A stretch of DNA of 64,000 bases from Telluribacter humicola (GTDB lineage: Bacteria > Bacteroidota > Bacteroidia > Cytophagales > Spirosomataceae). This document shows positions 16,859 to 25,378 of the stretch, piece after piece; positions within the stretch are counted from its first letter, which is position 1, and the number at the start of each line of letters is the position of its first letter. The DNA is taken from positions 868,001 through 932,000 of the forward strand of contig NZ_JAFIQT010000001.1 in the NCBI RefSeq assembly GCF_017355935.1, read 5' to 3'. Made by a program: the position numbers and the translations under genes. A model generated the notes under the pieces. It was given only the letters and a program-made list of their open reading frames with translations, made no database searches and had not been told where the DNA came from.

Positions 16859-19800
16859 ATGAACTTGATCAAGTCTGGCCTCCACAGGATTTTGTTGCTG
16901 ATTGTAGCAGCGGGAGGCTTATTTGCTTGCCAACGGTCATCCTCATCGGAGGGTGATACCGCCGCTGATACCGGAGATCCTCTGTTTGTATTACTACCCG
17001 CCGAAAAGACCCACGTTGATTTTAGTAATAACCTGAGCGAGGGCCTTAATACTAATGTACTTATGTATGAGTACTTCTACAATGGTGGTGGTGTCGCTGT
17101 GGGAGATTTGAATGGTGATGGGCTGGATGATGTGTACTTTACCGGTAATATGGTACCTAACAAACTGTACCTGAATAAAGGCAAGATGCAGTTTGAGGAT
17201 GTGACGGCTGCGGCCGGTGTGGCAGGCCGCGAAGAAGGCTGGAAAACCGGTGTGACCATGGCCGATGTCAATGGCGACGGGCAACTGGATATTTATGTTT
17301 GCTACTCCGGCAACTACCCGCCTGAAAAGCGAAAGAACCAGTTATTCATTAATCAGGGACCTAACCCACAGGGAGTACCTCAGTTTGCGGAGCAGGCTGA
17401 GCAGTATGGCCTCGGCAGTGAAGGTACCAGTACACAGGCTTCTTTTTTTGACTATGACAAGGACGGGGACCTGGATATGTTCCTGCTCAACCACAACCCC
17501 AAGTCGCTGCCGATCCTGAACGAAATGGGCACGGCCGAAATGCTGCGTCAGGACGATCCTAACCATGGGGTGCGGCTTTTCCGCAACGACAATATGAAGT
17601 TCAAGGATGTAACGCGTGCGGCGGGTATACAGGGTTCGGCCCTTTCGTATGGTCTGGGAGCGGGTATTGCCGACATCAACAGCGATGGATGGCTCGATGT
17701 GTACGTCTCCAACGACTACACCATACCTGACTACCTCTACATCAACAACCGCAACGGTACTTTCAGTGATCAGGTAAAGACCAGCATGGGGCACACTTCC
17801 CACTTCTCGATGGGAAATGATGTTGCCGATATCAATAATGATGCCCGTCCAGATATCATGACACTCGACATGCTACCTGAGGAAAACCGCCGCCAGAAAC
17901 TCCTGATGGCTCCGGACAACTACGAGAAGTTTGATCTGAACCTCCGGCTGGGCTTCAACCACCAGTACATGCGCAATATGTTGCACATCAATGATGGCAA
18001 TGGCTCTTTTCGGGAAGTAGGTCAGCTGGCAGGAGTCTCGAATACAGACTGGAGTTGGGCACCCCTCTTTGCTGACTTTGACAACAACGGCTGGAAAGAC
18101 CTGTACATTACCAATGGCTACCTTCGCGACTATACCAACATGGACTTCCTGAAGTACATGAGCGATTATATTCAGAATAAGCAGGGAGGCATCCAGCGGC
18201 GTGATATACTGGAGCTGGTGTACCAGATTCCTTCCTCCAACCTGACCAACTACGCTTACCAAAATGGACGCGACCTTACATTCAAGAACGTAACCCGGCA
18301 GTGGGGGCTTGATAAGGCCTCTAACAGCAATGGCGCGGCCTACACCGATCTGGATAGAGATGGGGACCTGGATCTGGTGGTTAACAACGTCAATGCGGCC
18401 GCCTTTATCTACGAAAATCAGGCTGATAAGCAGCTCAAGCATCACTACCTGAAAGTAAAAACCCAGGGAAGTGGTGCCAACACTTATGGAATAGGTGCTC
18501 AGGTAACCCTGTATAGTCAGGGCAATCAGCAGTACCTGGAGCAAATGCCTACCCGCGGCTACCAGTCTAATGTTTCACCTGTCCTTCATTTTGGATTGGG
18601 TGAAGTAGCAGTGATTGATTCACTCCGGGTCGTATGGCCCAATGGAAAGCAGCAACTCCTGCCCAATGTAAAGGCGGATCAGATGCTGACGCTATCAGAG
18701 AAGGATGCTACTCAACCTTACCGCCGTGCGAATACTGGCCCGGCTCTCTTCCAGGAAGTAAAGGCTCCTATCAGCTACACCGATGCGACCCTGCCTGTCA
18801 ATGATTTCTACCGGCAGCCCCTGCTGGTCAATCCTGTTTCATTCGCCGGGCCGGTATTGGCCAAGGCTGATGTGAATGGTGATGGTCTGGAGGACCTGTT
18901 TGTAGGAGGAGGTAAGGGCAAAGCCAACGCTCTGTTTATACAGCAGAAGGGAGGAAGTTTTACCCAGAAGTCTACGTCTGCCTTTGATGCGGATCAGCAA
19001 CAGCACGCTACCGATGCGACTTTCCTGGATGCCAATGGCGACGGAGCCCCTGACCTATATGTAGGCAATGGTGGCTACGCTGACTATGAGCCGGAAGACC
19101 AGCGCCTGCAGGACCGCCTGTACCTTAACGATGGTAAAGGTGGGTATACCCTTAGTGCTGGTGCCCTGCCCGCTATGCTGACCAGCACTGGAGCTGTCAC
19201 GGTGGGAGATTTCTCCGGAGATGGCAAGCCCGATGTAGTAGTAGGCGGGCGGGTAGTACCCGGTCAGTATCCTACTGTACCTCGCAGCTATCTGCTGGTG
19301 AATGACGGTAAAGGCAATTTCCGCGATATGACGGCTAACCTGGCTCCTCAGCTGCAGAAGATCGGTATGGTAACCGACGCGGCTGCTACCGACCTGAACG
19401 GTGACCGTAAGCCGGACCTGGTACTGGTGGGTGAATGGATGCCCGTGACGGTACTCATCAACAGCGGCGGCAAGCTGGCCGACAAGACCACTGATTACTT
19501 CGACAAATCGTACAGTGGCTGGTGGAACTCGCTGCTCGTAGAGGATCTGAACGGAGATGGCAAAGCCGACCTGGTAGTAGGTAATCAGGGACTCAACTCG
19601 CAGGTACGAGCCAGTGATCAGGAGCCTGCTTCGCTATACGCCAAGGACTTTGACAAAAATGGAAAGATAGACCCTATCCTGAGCTTCTATGTTCAGGGCA
19701 AAAACTATCCGTATATCACCCGGGATGAACTGGTTGGTCAGATCAGTGGCATGGGGGGGCGTTACCCGGACTATAAGAGCTACGCCGATGTGACGCTGGA

Positions 19801-20227
19801 CGATCTGTTCTCACAGAGTGAACTGCAGGACGCTCTGCATATGCAGGCTAACTATCTGAAGTCGGCCTGTTTCATGAGTACAGCCGGTGGCAAGTACCAA
19901 CTGGCGGAGCTTCCGCTTGAGGTACAGCTATCACCTGTATTTGCCATTACAACTTTGGATTATGATCAGGATGGGCGGAAAGACCTGCTGCTGGGTGGTA
20001 ACATCAGCCAGGGACGTCTGCGCCTGGGCAAGTTCGATGCTAACCACGGTGTACTACTCAAAGGCAACGGCAAAGGCCAGTTTACCTACATTCCGCAGTT
20101 AGAGTCGGGCTTCCGGCTGACCGGTGATGTACGCAGTATACTCCCAGTAGGAGATAAGCTACTCTTTGGTATTAATCAGCAGGGAGTAAAGGCGTATCAG
20201 GTAAGAAAGTCAAACATACTCCAGTAG
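16859..20227 (+). CDS. FG-GAP/VCBS repeat lipoprotein with ASPIC/UnbV domain
   Basis: The 1122-residue product begins with a lipoprotein signal (HRILLLIVAAGGLFACQ). Many FG-GAP/VCBS units with calcium-loop-like motifs (DLNGDGLDDVYFTG, DVNGDGQLDIYV, DYDKDGDLDMFL, DLNGDGKADLVVGN) build beta-propellers on both sides of an ASPIC/UnbV domain near residues 510-620 (IGAQVTLYSQG ... RVVWPNGKQQLLPNV). Such proteins are surface-exposed and commonly follow SusC-SusD pairs in Cytophagales and Sphingobacteria; carbohydrate binding or adhesion is assumed. The ATG at 16859 is chosen because an upstream TTG at 16817 lies inside the terminator. It is 111 nt after SusD, and expression may depend on read-through or a local promoter. 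Confidence 0.93.
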   Translation: MNLIKSGLHRILLLIVAAGGLFACQRSSSSEGDTAADTGDPLFVLLPAEKTHVDFSNNLSEGLNTNVLMYEYFYNGGGVAVGDLNGDGLDDVYFTGNMVPNKLYLNKGKMQFEDVTAAAGVAGREEGWKTGVTMADVNGDGQLDIYVCYSGNYPPEKRKNQLFINQGPNPQGVPQFAEQAEQYGLGSEGTSTQASFFDYDKDGDLDMFLLNHNPKSLPILNEMGTAEMLRQDDPNHGVRLFRNDNMKFKDVTRAAGIQGSALSYGLGAGIADINSDGWLDVYVSNDYTIPDYLYINNRNGTFSDQVKTSMGHTSHFSMGNDVADINNDARPDIMTLDMLPEENRRQKLLMAPDNYEKFDLNLRLGFNHQYMRNMLHINDGNGSFREVGQLAGVSNTDWSWAPLFADFDNNGWKDLYITNGYLRDYTNMDFLKYMSDYIQNKQGGIQRRDILELVYQIPSSNLTNYAYQNGRDLTFKNVTRQWGLDKASNSNGAAYTDLDRDGDLDLVVNNVNAAAFIYENQADKQLKHHYLKVKTQGSGANTYGIGAQVTLYSQGNQQYLEQMPTRGYQSNVSPVLHFGLGEVAVIDSLRVVWPNGKQQLLPNVKADQMLTLSEKDATQPYRRANTGPALFQEVKAPISYTDATLPVNDFYRQPLLVNPVSFAGPVLAKADVNGDGLEDLFVGGGKGKANALFIQQKGGSFTQKSTSAFDADQQQHATDATFLDANGDGAPDLYVGNGGYADYEPEDQRLQDRLYLNDGKGGYTLSAGALPAMLTSTGAVTVGDFSGDGKPDVVVGGRVVPGQYPTVPRSYLLVNDGKGNFRDMTANLAPQLQKIGMVTDAAATDLNGDRKPDLVLVGEWMPVTVLINSGGKLADKTTDYFDKSYSGWWNSLLVEDLNGDGKADLVVGNQGLNSQVRASDQEPASLYAKDFDKNGKIDPILSFYVQGKNYPYITRDELVGQISGMGGRYPDYKSYADVTLDDLFSQSELQDALHMQANYLKSACFMSTAGGKYQLAELPLEVQLSPVFAITTLDYDQDGRKDLLLGGNISQGRLRLGKFDANHGVLLKGNGKGQFTYIPQLESGFRLTGDVRSILPVGDKLLFGINQQGVKAYQVRKSNILQ

Positions 20228-20245
20228 CCTTATATAATACTTCTT

Positions 20246-20290
20246 TAACAGCAAAGAGCACGCTCGATCCGGGCGTGCTCTTTGCTGTTA
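20246..20290. terminator. bidirectional terminator between convergent operons
   Basis: An 18-bp perfect stem (20246-20263 with 20273-20290) encloses a nine-base loop, with A/T-rich sequence on both sides. It separates the plus-strand SusC-SusD-VCBS set from the minus-strand PUL-like set. Confidence 0.85.
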
Positions 20291-20347
20291 ATCTTATTAG
20301 TACTTATAACACTTCCAGCTAATAACTAATTAGCTAATCCCTAACGG

Positions 20348-21190
20348 CTATTTCAGGACTACCTTGGCTACTACCGGTTGGTGGTCTGACGGGTAGCGCT
20401 GCTCCTTGGCATCGGTTAGTACACCGTATTTTAGGACATTAAATTGGTTGCTTACGAATATGTAATCGATACGCTTGTCCATGGGAGCGTCAAACTTGAA
20501 GGCATTGAAAGTACCTTCGGGACCGTACGGAGGCTGAGCGGACACTTTATAGGTATCGCGCAGGATGGTTTCCATAGCTTGGATTTGCTCGGTTTCGGGT
20601 GTAGAATTGAAGTCACCCGTGCAGATAGTGGGCGCATTTTTGGCAATTTCTTTGATTTTCTTCACCATCAGCTTACCTGATTCCTGGCGGGCCTTAACGC
20701 CCTGGTGGTCGAAGTGGACGTTGAAGAAGTAGAACTGCTTTTTGGTAACCAGATCCTGAAACTTAGCCCAGGTACAGATACGGTTACAGCAGGTAGCATC
20801 CCAGCCTTTACCGGGTACATCCGGCGTTTCGCTCAGCCAGAAGTCGCCTGACTCCAGTACTTTGAAGCGATCTTTCTTGTAGAATATAGCGGAATGCTCA
20901 CCACCCTGTTTGCCGTCGTCGCGGCCTTTGCCCAGATAGACAAACTCCGACATTTCGGCTACGCCGTCCAACTGGTGGCGGAGGGCCTCCTGCGTACCAA
21001 ACAGATCAAAGTCATGGAACCGGATCAGGGCCTTTACGCTCTCCTTGCGCTTAGGCCAGGCGTTAACACCATCATTAGGCGTATCATACCGGAGGTTGTA
21101 AGTAGCTACCACCATAGGTGTGTTAGCCTGGGCAAGGGCGTTTTGCATCACAAGGGCACACAATAATAAAATAAGGATACTCTTTTTCAT
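20348..21190 (-). CDS. exported endonuclease/exonuclease/phosphatase (EEP) family protein
   Basis: The 280-residue protein has a Sec signal (ILILLLCALVMQNALAQA) followed by the EEP fold. The conserved motifs are present in order: TYNLRYD near residue 32, the metal-binding glutamate in FGTQEALRHQ, GEHSAIFYKK, VHFDHQG, TGDFNST and the catalytic SDHQPVVAKV at the C terminus. Family members cleave phosphoester bonds in nucleic acids, inositol phosphates or lipids, and exported Bacteroidetes forms often sit in glycan-use clusters. It is the last gene of the minus-strand set headed by SusC at 28399 and ends at the shared terminator. Its exact substrate cannot be told from the sequence. Confidence 0.92.
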   Translation of the reverse strand: MKKSILILLLCALVMQNALAQANTPMVVATYNLRYDTPNDGVNAWPKRKESVKALIRFHDFDLFGTQEALRHQLDGVAEMSEFVYLGKGRDDGKQGGEHSAIFYKKDRFKVLESGDFWLSETPDVPGKGWDATCCNRICTWAKFQDLVTKKQFYFFNVHFDHQGVKARQESGKLMVKKIKEIAKNAPTICTGDFNSTPETEQIQAMETILRDTYKVSAQPPYGPEGTFNAFKFDAPMDKRIDYIFVSNQFNVLKYGVLTDAKEQRYPSDHQPVVAKVVLK

Positions 21191-21286
21191 GCTTTACCAG
21201 CGTTAGGGTCAGGAATAGATAAATATTCGAAAATGTAAAGAAAACGATTCAGGGTACAGCAGCCAAGTTAACTTTTCGTTATGCCC

Positions 21287-22693
21287 CTACTTCATCTTTT
21301 CGGGCTTCTCCCACTCTTTACTCATGGTATAGGGTAGCTTCCATACATTTCCCTTACTATCACCGTAGTACAGTTGGGACTGGCTGAACTTACCCGGGTC
21401 ACCATCAGCCCAGAAGTAGTAGAAGGGATCCTGACCGTTGACTACCTTCCGGATGTAGTTGTGGTTGCGGGGGCTGTTTTGGGTGAGTTGGCGGCTGCGG
21501 GTCCAGGTCCGACCTTTGTCGGTACTCTTCCACATCACTACCTCGCCACCGCTCCCCCAGGGTTGAGGCGTATTCTCGGTAGGGGCTACTACCATCCATT
21601 CGTTTTCCTTCACAAAAAGGCTACCCGTATCGTAGTTGTGATCGGAGGTGGTGATAGGATAATTTTCCCACTCAGAGCCATTCCAGTGGATCACCGCCCA
21701 CTGCCGCAGGCCGTTCTTGGGGCCAGGCTGGTGGCCGGGGCCGGACAGGTACAGCGCGATGGGGTTACCCTTCTCATCGAAGTTGACATCCTTAATGTAC
21801 ACGTTGAGCCCCTGGCTGAAAAACTCTTTGACTAGTACTGGGGAGGCTACGTCCGTGACCGGAATGGCTACCGGCTTACCGTCTACGGTAGTCCAGGTCT
21901 TGCCCATATCAGTAGTCTGTAGGTAGTAGATGTTGGTGCGTTGGTCAACGTTGCCGTTGGGGTGCCAGTTGAAGAAGAAAACTACCTTCTCACCGTGCTG
22001 ACCGCTGATCTGGTAGTGTCCGCCGTTTTGATCCTCGGCGCGTTTCATTCCCACCAGTTTCTGATCTTCCGTCCAGGTGGTACCGTCGGGGCTGGTTTCG
22101 AAGTACAACTCCCGAACGCCCGTGTACTTGGTAAAGAGGTTAAGGAAGCCCTTGCCTGCGATGTACTTGGGCTGGGGATACGTCATGATCTCTTCAGTGA
22201 TCTGCTCAAATCCGTCAATGCTGTAAGGCTGCCGGCTGCGGTACTTAAAGCCGGGACGACTTGTATTACGGCCACTTACAAATACCCACAGGTAGCCCGC
22301 GTCGTCCATTGCCAGGCTGGGATTATCGTGCGGGTCTTCCACCCCTTTCTTATCGTATACAACGGTAGGCTTCGATACACTACCCGTGGCGTGGTCGTAG
22401 CTGCCGATCATGCAGAGCAGGTATTTGTCGTCGGGGCCGGTAGTACCTCCGTACACAAAGAAGGTTTTGTTGACCTTGGACGCATAGATAGCCAGGGGAA
22501 TATGCTTGGCCGTATAGGTGCCCAGTCCGCCGGAATACTTATCGCCATACTCCGAGAACTGCCCCAGCGTAAACCAGATGCCCTTGTAACCATCTGCCTT
22601 CTGGTTATTACGGTTAGATGAGGTTTCAGGGTTTTGAGCCAACGCAAGGCAGCCCGACAGCAGCAGGGCAAGGCCAGTACACAGTGCTTTCAT
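21287..22693 (-). CDS. exported BNR-4 repeat-containing protein
   Basis: The product has 468 residues, with an N-terminal signal (LALLLSGCLALAQ) that contains both a possible lipobox (LSGC) and a possible signal peptidase I site. The mature part has the start typical of the BNR_4 family (KADGYKGIWFTLGQFSEYGDKYSGGLGTY, split here in two motifs) and Asp-box-like turns such as SPDGTTWTEDQ and STDKGRTWTRS expected of a six- or seven-bladed propeller. Relatives include sialidase-fold proteins and some polysaccharide lyases; whether this one is catalytic is unclear. It lies 28 nt after the TIM-barrel isomerase gene, inside the SusC-led minus-strand set, and so probably binds or cleaves the same glycan. 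Confidence 0.85.
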   Translation of the reverse strand: MKALCTGLALLLSGCLALAQNPETSSNRNNQKADGYKGIWFTLGQFSEYGDKYSGGLGTYTAKHIPLAIYASKVNKTFFVYGGTTGPDDKYLLCMIGSYDHATGSVSKPTVVYDKKGVEDPHDNPSLAMDDAGYLWVFVSGRNTSRPGFKYRSRQPYSIDGFEQITEEIMTYPQPKYIAGKGFLNLFTKYTGVRELYFETSPDGTTWTEDQKLVGMKRAEDQNGGHYQISGQHGEKVVFFFNWHPNGNVDQRTNIYYLQTTDMGKTWTTVDGKPVAIPVTDVASPVLVKEFFSQGLNVYIKDVNFDEKGNPIALYLSGPGHQPGPKNGLRQWAVIHWNGSEWENYPITTSDHNYDTGSLFVKENEWMVVAPTENTPQPWGSGGEVVMWKSTDKGRTWTRSRQLTQNSPRNHNYIRKVVNGQDPFYYFWADGDPGKFSQSQLYYGDSKGNVWKLPYTMSKEWEKPEKMK

Positions 22694-22721
22694 AGCAGTA
22701 GGGTAGAGGAGTAAGTACTAT

Positions 22722-23672
22722 TTAAGCAATTTGCCACATTTCTTTTAGCTTGTTCAGGTCGCGCTTCATGGCAGTATAGATTACTTCTCTGTCCACAGAG
22801 GGCGTTTTAGAGCCGTGCTCGGCCCCTCCCAGATCGTACTCGTAGTGCAGTGAGATGGGTACCTGTACACCGTACTGCTTCAGCAGGCGGAAGTAGTTTT
22901 TATAATCTACCATTCCTTCGCCCAACGGTACATTTTTTACACCCCATTTACCATTCTGATTAGCCCACACAAAATCCTTTATAGCCAGTATCTTGATGTA
23001 CGGGTGCAGGAGTCGCAGGCCATTTTCCCACGACAGACCACCCTCCACAGTAGCGTGGCGGATGTCGTACTGTACGCCCATGTGTTCCTTGTTGGCATTC
23101 TGCAGGAGCTGAAATATCTCCCAGGTCGAGGCTCCCACCAGCTTACCCGCGTGGTTCTGGTAGCTGCCGATGAGTCCGAGCTTGCTGTTGAGTTGGCTCA
23201 GAGCCGTTACCTGCTTCTGTAGTTGCTGAAGGGTGTCCGGCAGGGCCTGCTGATCGTTGTAGCGGTACCAGTTCATGCGGTAGTACTTGATACCCTGCTG
23301 GGCGGCAGTCCGGAGTACCGTCTCATCGGTACCTTTGGCATCTTCCACGGCTGTAGTCATCATCAGGGATTGTATACCGGCTTTTTTGATAGCTTCTACC
23401 GCCCGCGGCAGATCGGTCTTTACGTTTTCAGGTAGTACATGTCCACCGGGACGTACGGTCAGATCTACACCGTCAAAACCAATTTGTGCCGCCTTCTCCG
23501 CCATTTCCTTATAGTCCAGGAATTGCAGGTGCTTGGAGAAGATCAGTACGGGGGGCAGGGCAGCCTGCGGTCCGGCCGCGGAGGCTTCATGGGCCATCGA
23601 CAGGAATGGAACTGCGCTGGCGGCCAGAGCCGTCTTGCGTATAAAGTCACGTCTTGAATGAAGATCTTGCAT
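22722..23672 (-). CDS. exported sugar phosphate isomerase/epimerase-like TIM-barrel protein
   Basis: The 316-residue protein starts with a twin-arginine signal (SRRDFIRKTALAASAVPFLS) and continues into a xylose-isomerase-like TIM barrel (AP_endonuc_2 family). Visible signatures are KAAQIGFDGVDLTVRPGGHV, GLIGSYQNHAG, GVQYDIRHATVEGG and PISLHYEYDLGG, which supply the usual Glu/Asp/His metal ligands. Members interconvert keto and aldo sugars or epimers. Tat export implies that it works, folded and metal-loaded, in the periplasm. It lies between SusD and the BNR protein in the minus-strand set, with a hairpin terminator just upstream that could lower its level relative to SusC-SusD. Confidence 0.88.
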   Translation of the reverse strand: MQDLHSRRDFIRKTALAASAVPFLSMAHEASAAGPQAALPPVLIFSKHLQFLDYKEMAEKAAQIGFDGVDLTVRPGGHVLPENVKTDLPRAVEAIKKAGIQSLMMTTAVEDAKGTDETVLRTAAQQGIKYYRMNWYRYNDQQALPDTLQQLQKQVTALSQLNSKLGLIGSYQNHAGKLVGASTWEIFQLLQNANKEHMGVQYDIRHATVEGGLSWENGLRLLHPYIKILAIKDFVWANQNGKWGVKNVPLGEGMVDYKNYFRLLKQYGVQVPISLHYEYDLGGAEHGSKTPSVDREVIYTAMKRDLNKLKEMWQIA

Positions 23673-23750
23673 TACTCGCTAAGGGTTAGGTTGTATAATG
23701 GTAAAAGTAGCAGATGAGGTATCTATAACTACTCTGACCTGGTGAAAGAA

Positions 23751-23789
23751 AATGGTCCTGCTCACTATGACGACAGGAGCAGGACCATT
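23751..23789 (-). terminator. intra-cluster hairpin terminator or attenuator after SusD
   Basis: A perfect 13-bp stem (23751-23763 with 23777-23789) has a 13-nt loop and, on the minus strand, is followed by a T-rich run. It lies between the SusD stop and the isomerase start, so it may partly end SusC-SusD transcription. Confidence 0.7.
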
Positions 23790-23822
23790 CACTGAATAGC
23801 TACGATAAATGATAAGTTAAGA

Positions 23823-25349
23823 TCAGTAGCCGGGATTCTGCGGAAGCAGGTTCGGATTGACCTGAAGCTCAATACGTGGGAGTGGCATCAGGTAGTCGCG
23901 GTTAGGGTCAAAGTTAGGGTGTGGCTCCAGAGAATTAGACCCGGTAAATACCTCCTGTCCTAACTTACGGCGCTTAATATCGTACCAGCGCTTGTATTCA
24001 AAGGCCAGCTCCAGGCGGCGCTCTTCCAGCACAGTATTGATAAATTCAGCCTTACTCATACCAGCAGCAGTTACATCCTGGGGGAAGTTGGTCATCTTGC
24101 CATTCCAGTTTCTGGCTCTGGCTCGTACTTCGTTAATGTAGCTGATGGCCTCAGCATTAGGCCCACCGTTGATCTCTGCCAGCGCTTCCGCTGCAATAAG
24201 CAGTACTTCGGCGTAGCGCATAGCTGCATAGTTATGGTCAGAGTAGCGGCCTTCAGTGTTGGAGTTGCCAGGGAACCGGGTATACTTAGCGATATGCGGG
24301 CGTTTGGTATTGGCAAATACAGTATAAGGCTGCAGTACACCACCAATCAGAATAGAATCTTCAAAGCTAACCTCTTTACGATAATCGCGGGAGTCCCAGG
24401 TGTTGTATACGGCCATGGAAGGAACCGCTACGCTCCATCCGCTCTTGGGAGCATCAGCTCCGCGGATACCAGTCATTGGGGCTATGATATCATCATTGGC
24501 TCCGCCGGCACCGTTCTGCAGACCCAGGAAGTCGATGGCAAAGATATGTTCTTTGAGATTACCTGGCTGAGGAGCTCTGAAAAGATCCTGAAAGTCAGCC
24601 ACCAGGCCATAGTTGAAGCGATCCTTATTATCGATCACCCACTTGGCTTCTGTATAGGCTTTCTGATAATCGGCCAGGGTGAGGTATAACGAAGCAAGGT
24701 ATGAAGCAGCGGTACCCTTGGTAGGGCGGCTCCTTACATCGTTAGGATGGTTGTCTGGCAACCATTGTTTAGCAAATTCCAGATCAGCAATAATGTTCTG
24801 ATAGATAGTGGCAGCAGGTGTTTTGGAGATATCCTTTACCAGATTGGGGTCCGAGATAAAGAGGTCCAGGTAGGGCACATCACCGAACAGACGTACCAGA
24901 TGGTAGTAGCTGAACGCCCGTACAAAACGCGCCTCCGCAATGAGAGGGTTGATTTCTGCTTCGGGTAAACCTAAGGACTCGGCACCTGCGATGGCTGCAT
25001 TAGCGGCACTGATTACCTGGTACCACATCGGCCAGAACTGATTCACCATGTTGTTGTTATCATCCATGTTGAAGTCATTGACCTGCTGACGCTCGGCTGG
25101 AGTACCACGATCGCCAATGTCGACCATGTCGCTGCGCAGCATAAGGGCCGTAGCAAACTGCCGGCCGTACAACCGCTCGGTAGCGATCCAGCCGTAGGCG
25201 CCGAATATGGCAGTTCGTACATCCTGCGGAGTTTTGAACAGGGATTCGGGGGCCAGAATCCCGACCGGTCTCTCTTCCAGGTCCACACAGCTAATCAGTA
25301 GCTGTCCGATCAGGGCCAGAAGACAAATTATTGATAGGAGACGCTTCAT
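23823..25349 (-). CDS. SusD/RagB-type outer membrane lipoprotein
   Basis: This is a 508-residue SusD homologue with a lipoprotein signal (IICLLALIGQLLISC, lipobox cysteine at residue 21) and the start VDLEERPVGILAPESLF. It has the SusD pattern ARFVRAFSYYHLVRLFGDVPYLD in the N-terminal half, and YAAMRYAEVLLIAAEALAEI plus RRLELAFEYKRWYDIKR in the C-terminal half, ending in LPQNPGY. It forms the outer-surface lid on the SusC porin whose gene ends 29 nt upstream. It is not a near-identical copy of the SusD at 14882, so the two pairs probably take up different substrates. Confidence 0.97.
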   Translation of the reverse strand: MKRLLSIICLLALIGQLLISCVDLEERPVGILAPESLFKTPQDVRTAIFGAYGWIATERLYGRQFATALMLRSDMVDIGDRGTPAERQQVNDFNMDDNNNMVNQFWPMWYQVISAANAAIAGAESLGLPEAEINPLIAEARFVRAFSYYHLVRLFGDVPYLDLFISDPNLVKDISKTPAATIYQNIIADLEFAKQWLPDNHPNDVRSRPTKGTAASYLASLYLTLADYQKAYTEAKWVIDNKDRFNYGLVADFQDLFRAPQPGNLKEHIFAIDFLGLQNGAGGANDDIIAPMTGIRGADAPKSGWSVAVPSMAVYNTWDSRDYRKEVSFEDSILIGGVLQPYTVFANTKRPHIAKYTRFPGNSNTEGRYSDHNYAAMRYAEVLLIAAEALAEINGGPNAEAISYINEVRARARNWNGKMTNFPQDVTAAGMSKAEFINTVLEERRLELAFEYKRWYDIKRRKLGQEVFTGSNSLEPHPNFDPNRDYLMPLPRIELQVNPNLLPQNPGY

Positions 25350-25378
25350 ATTTCTAAGTACTTTTAGTTGTTAAATCA

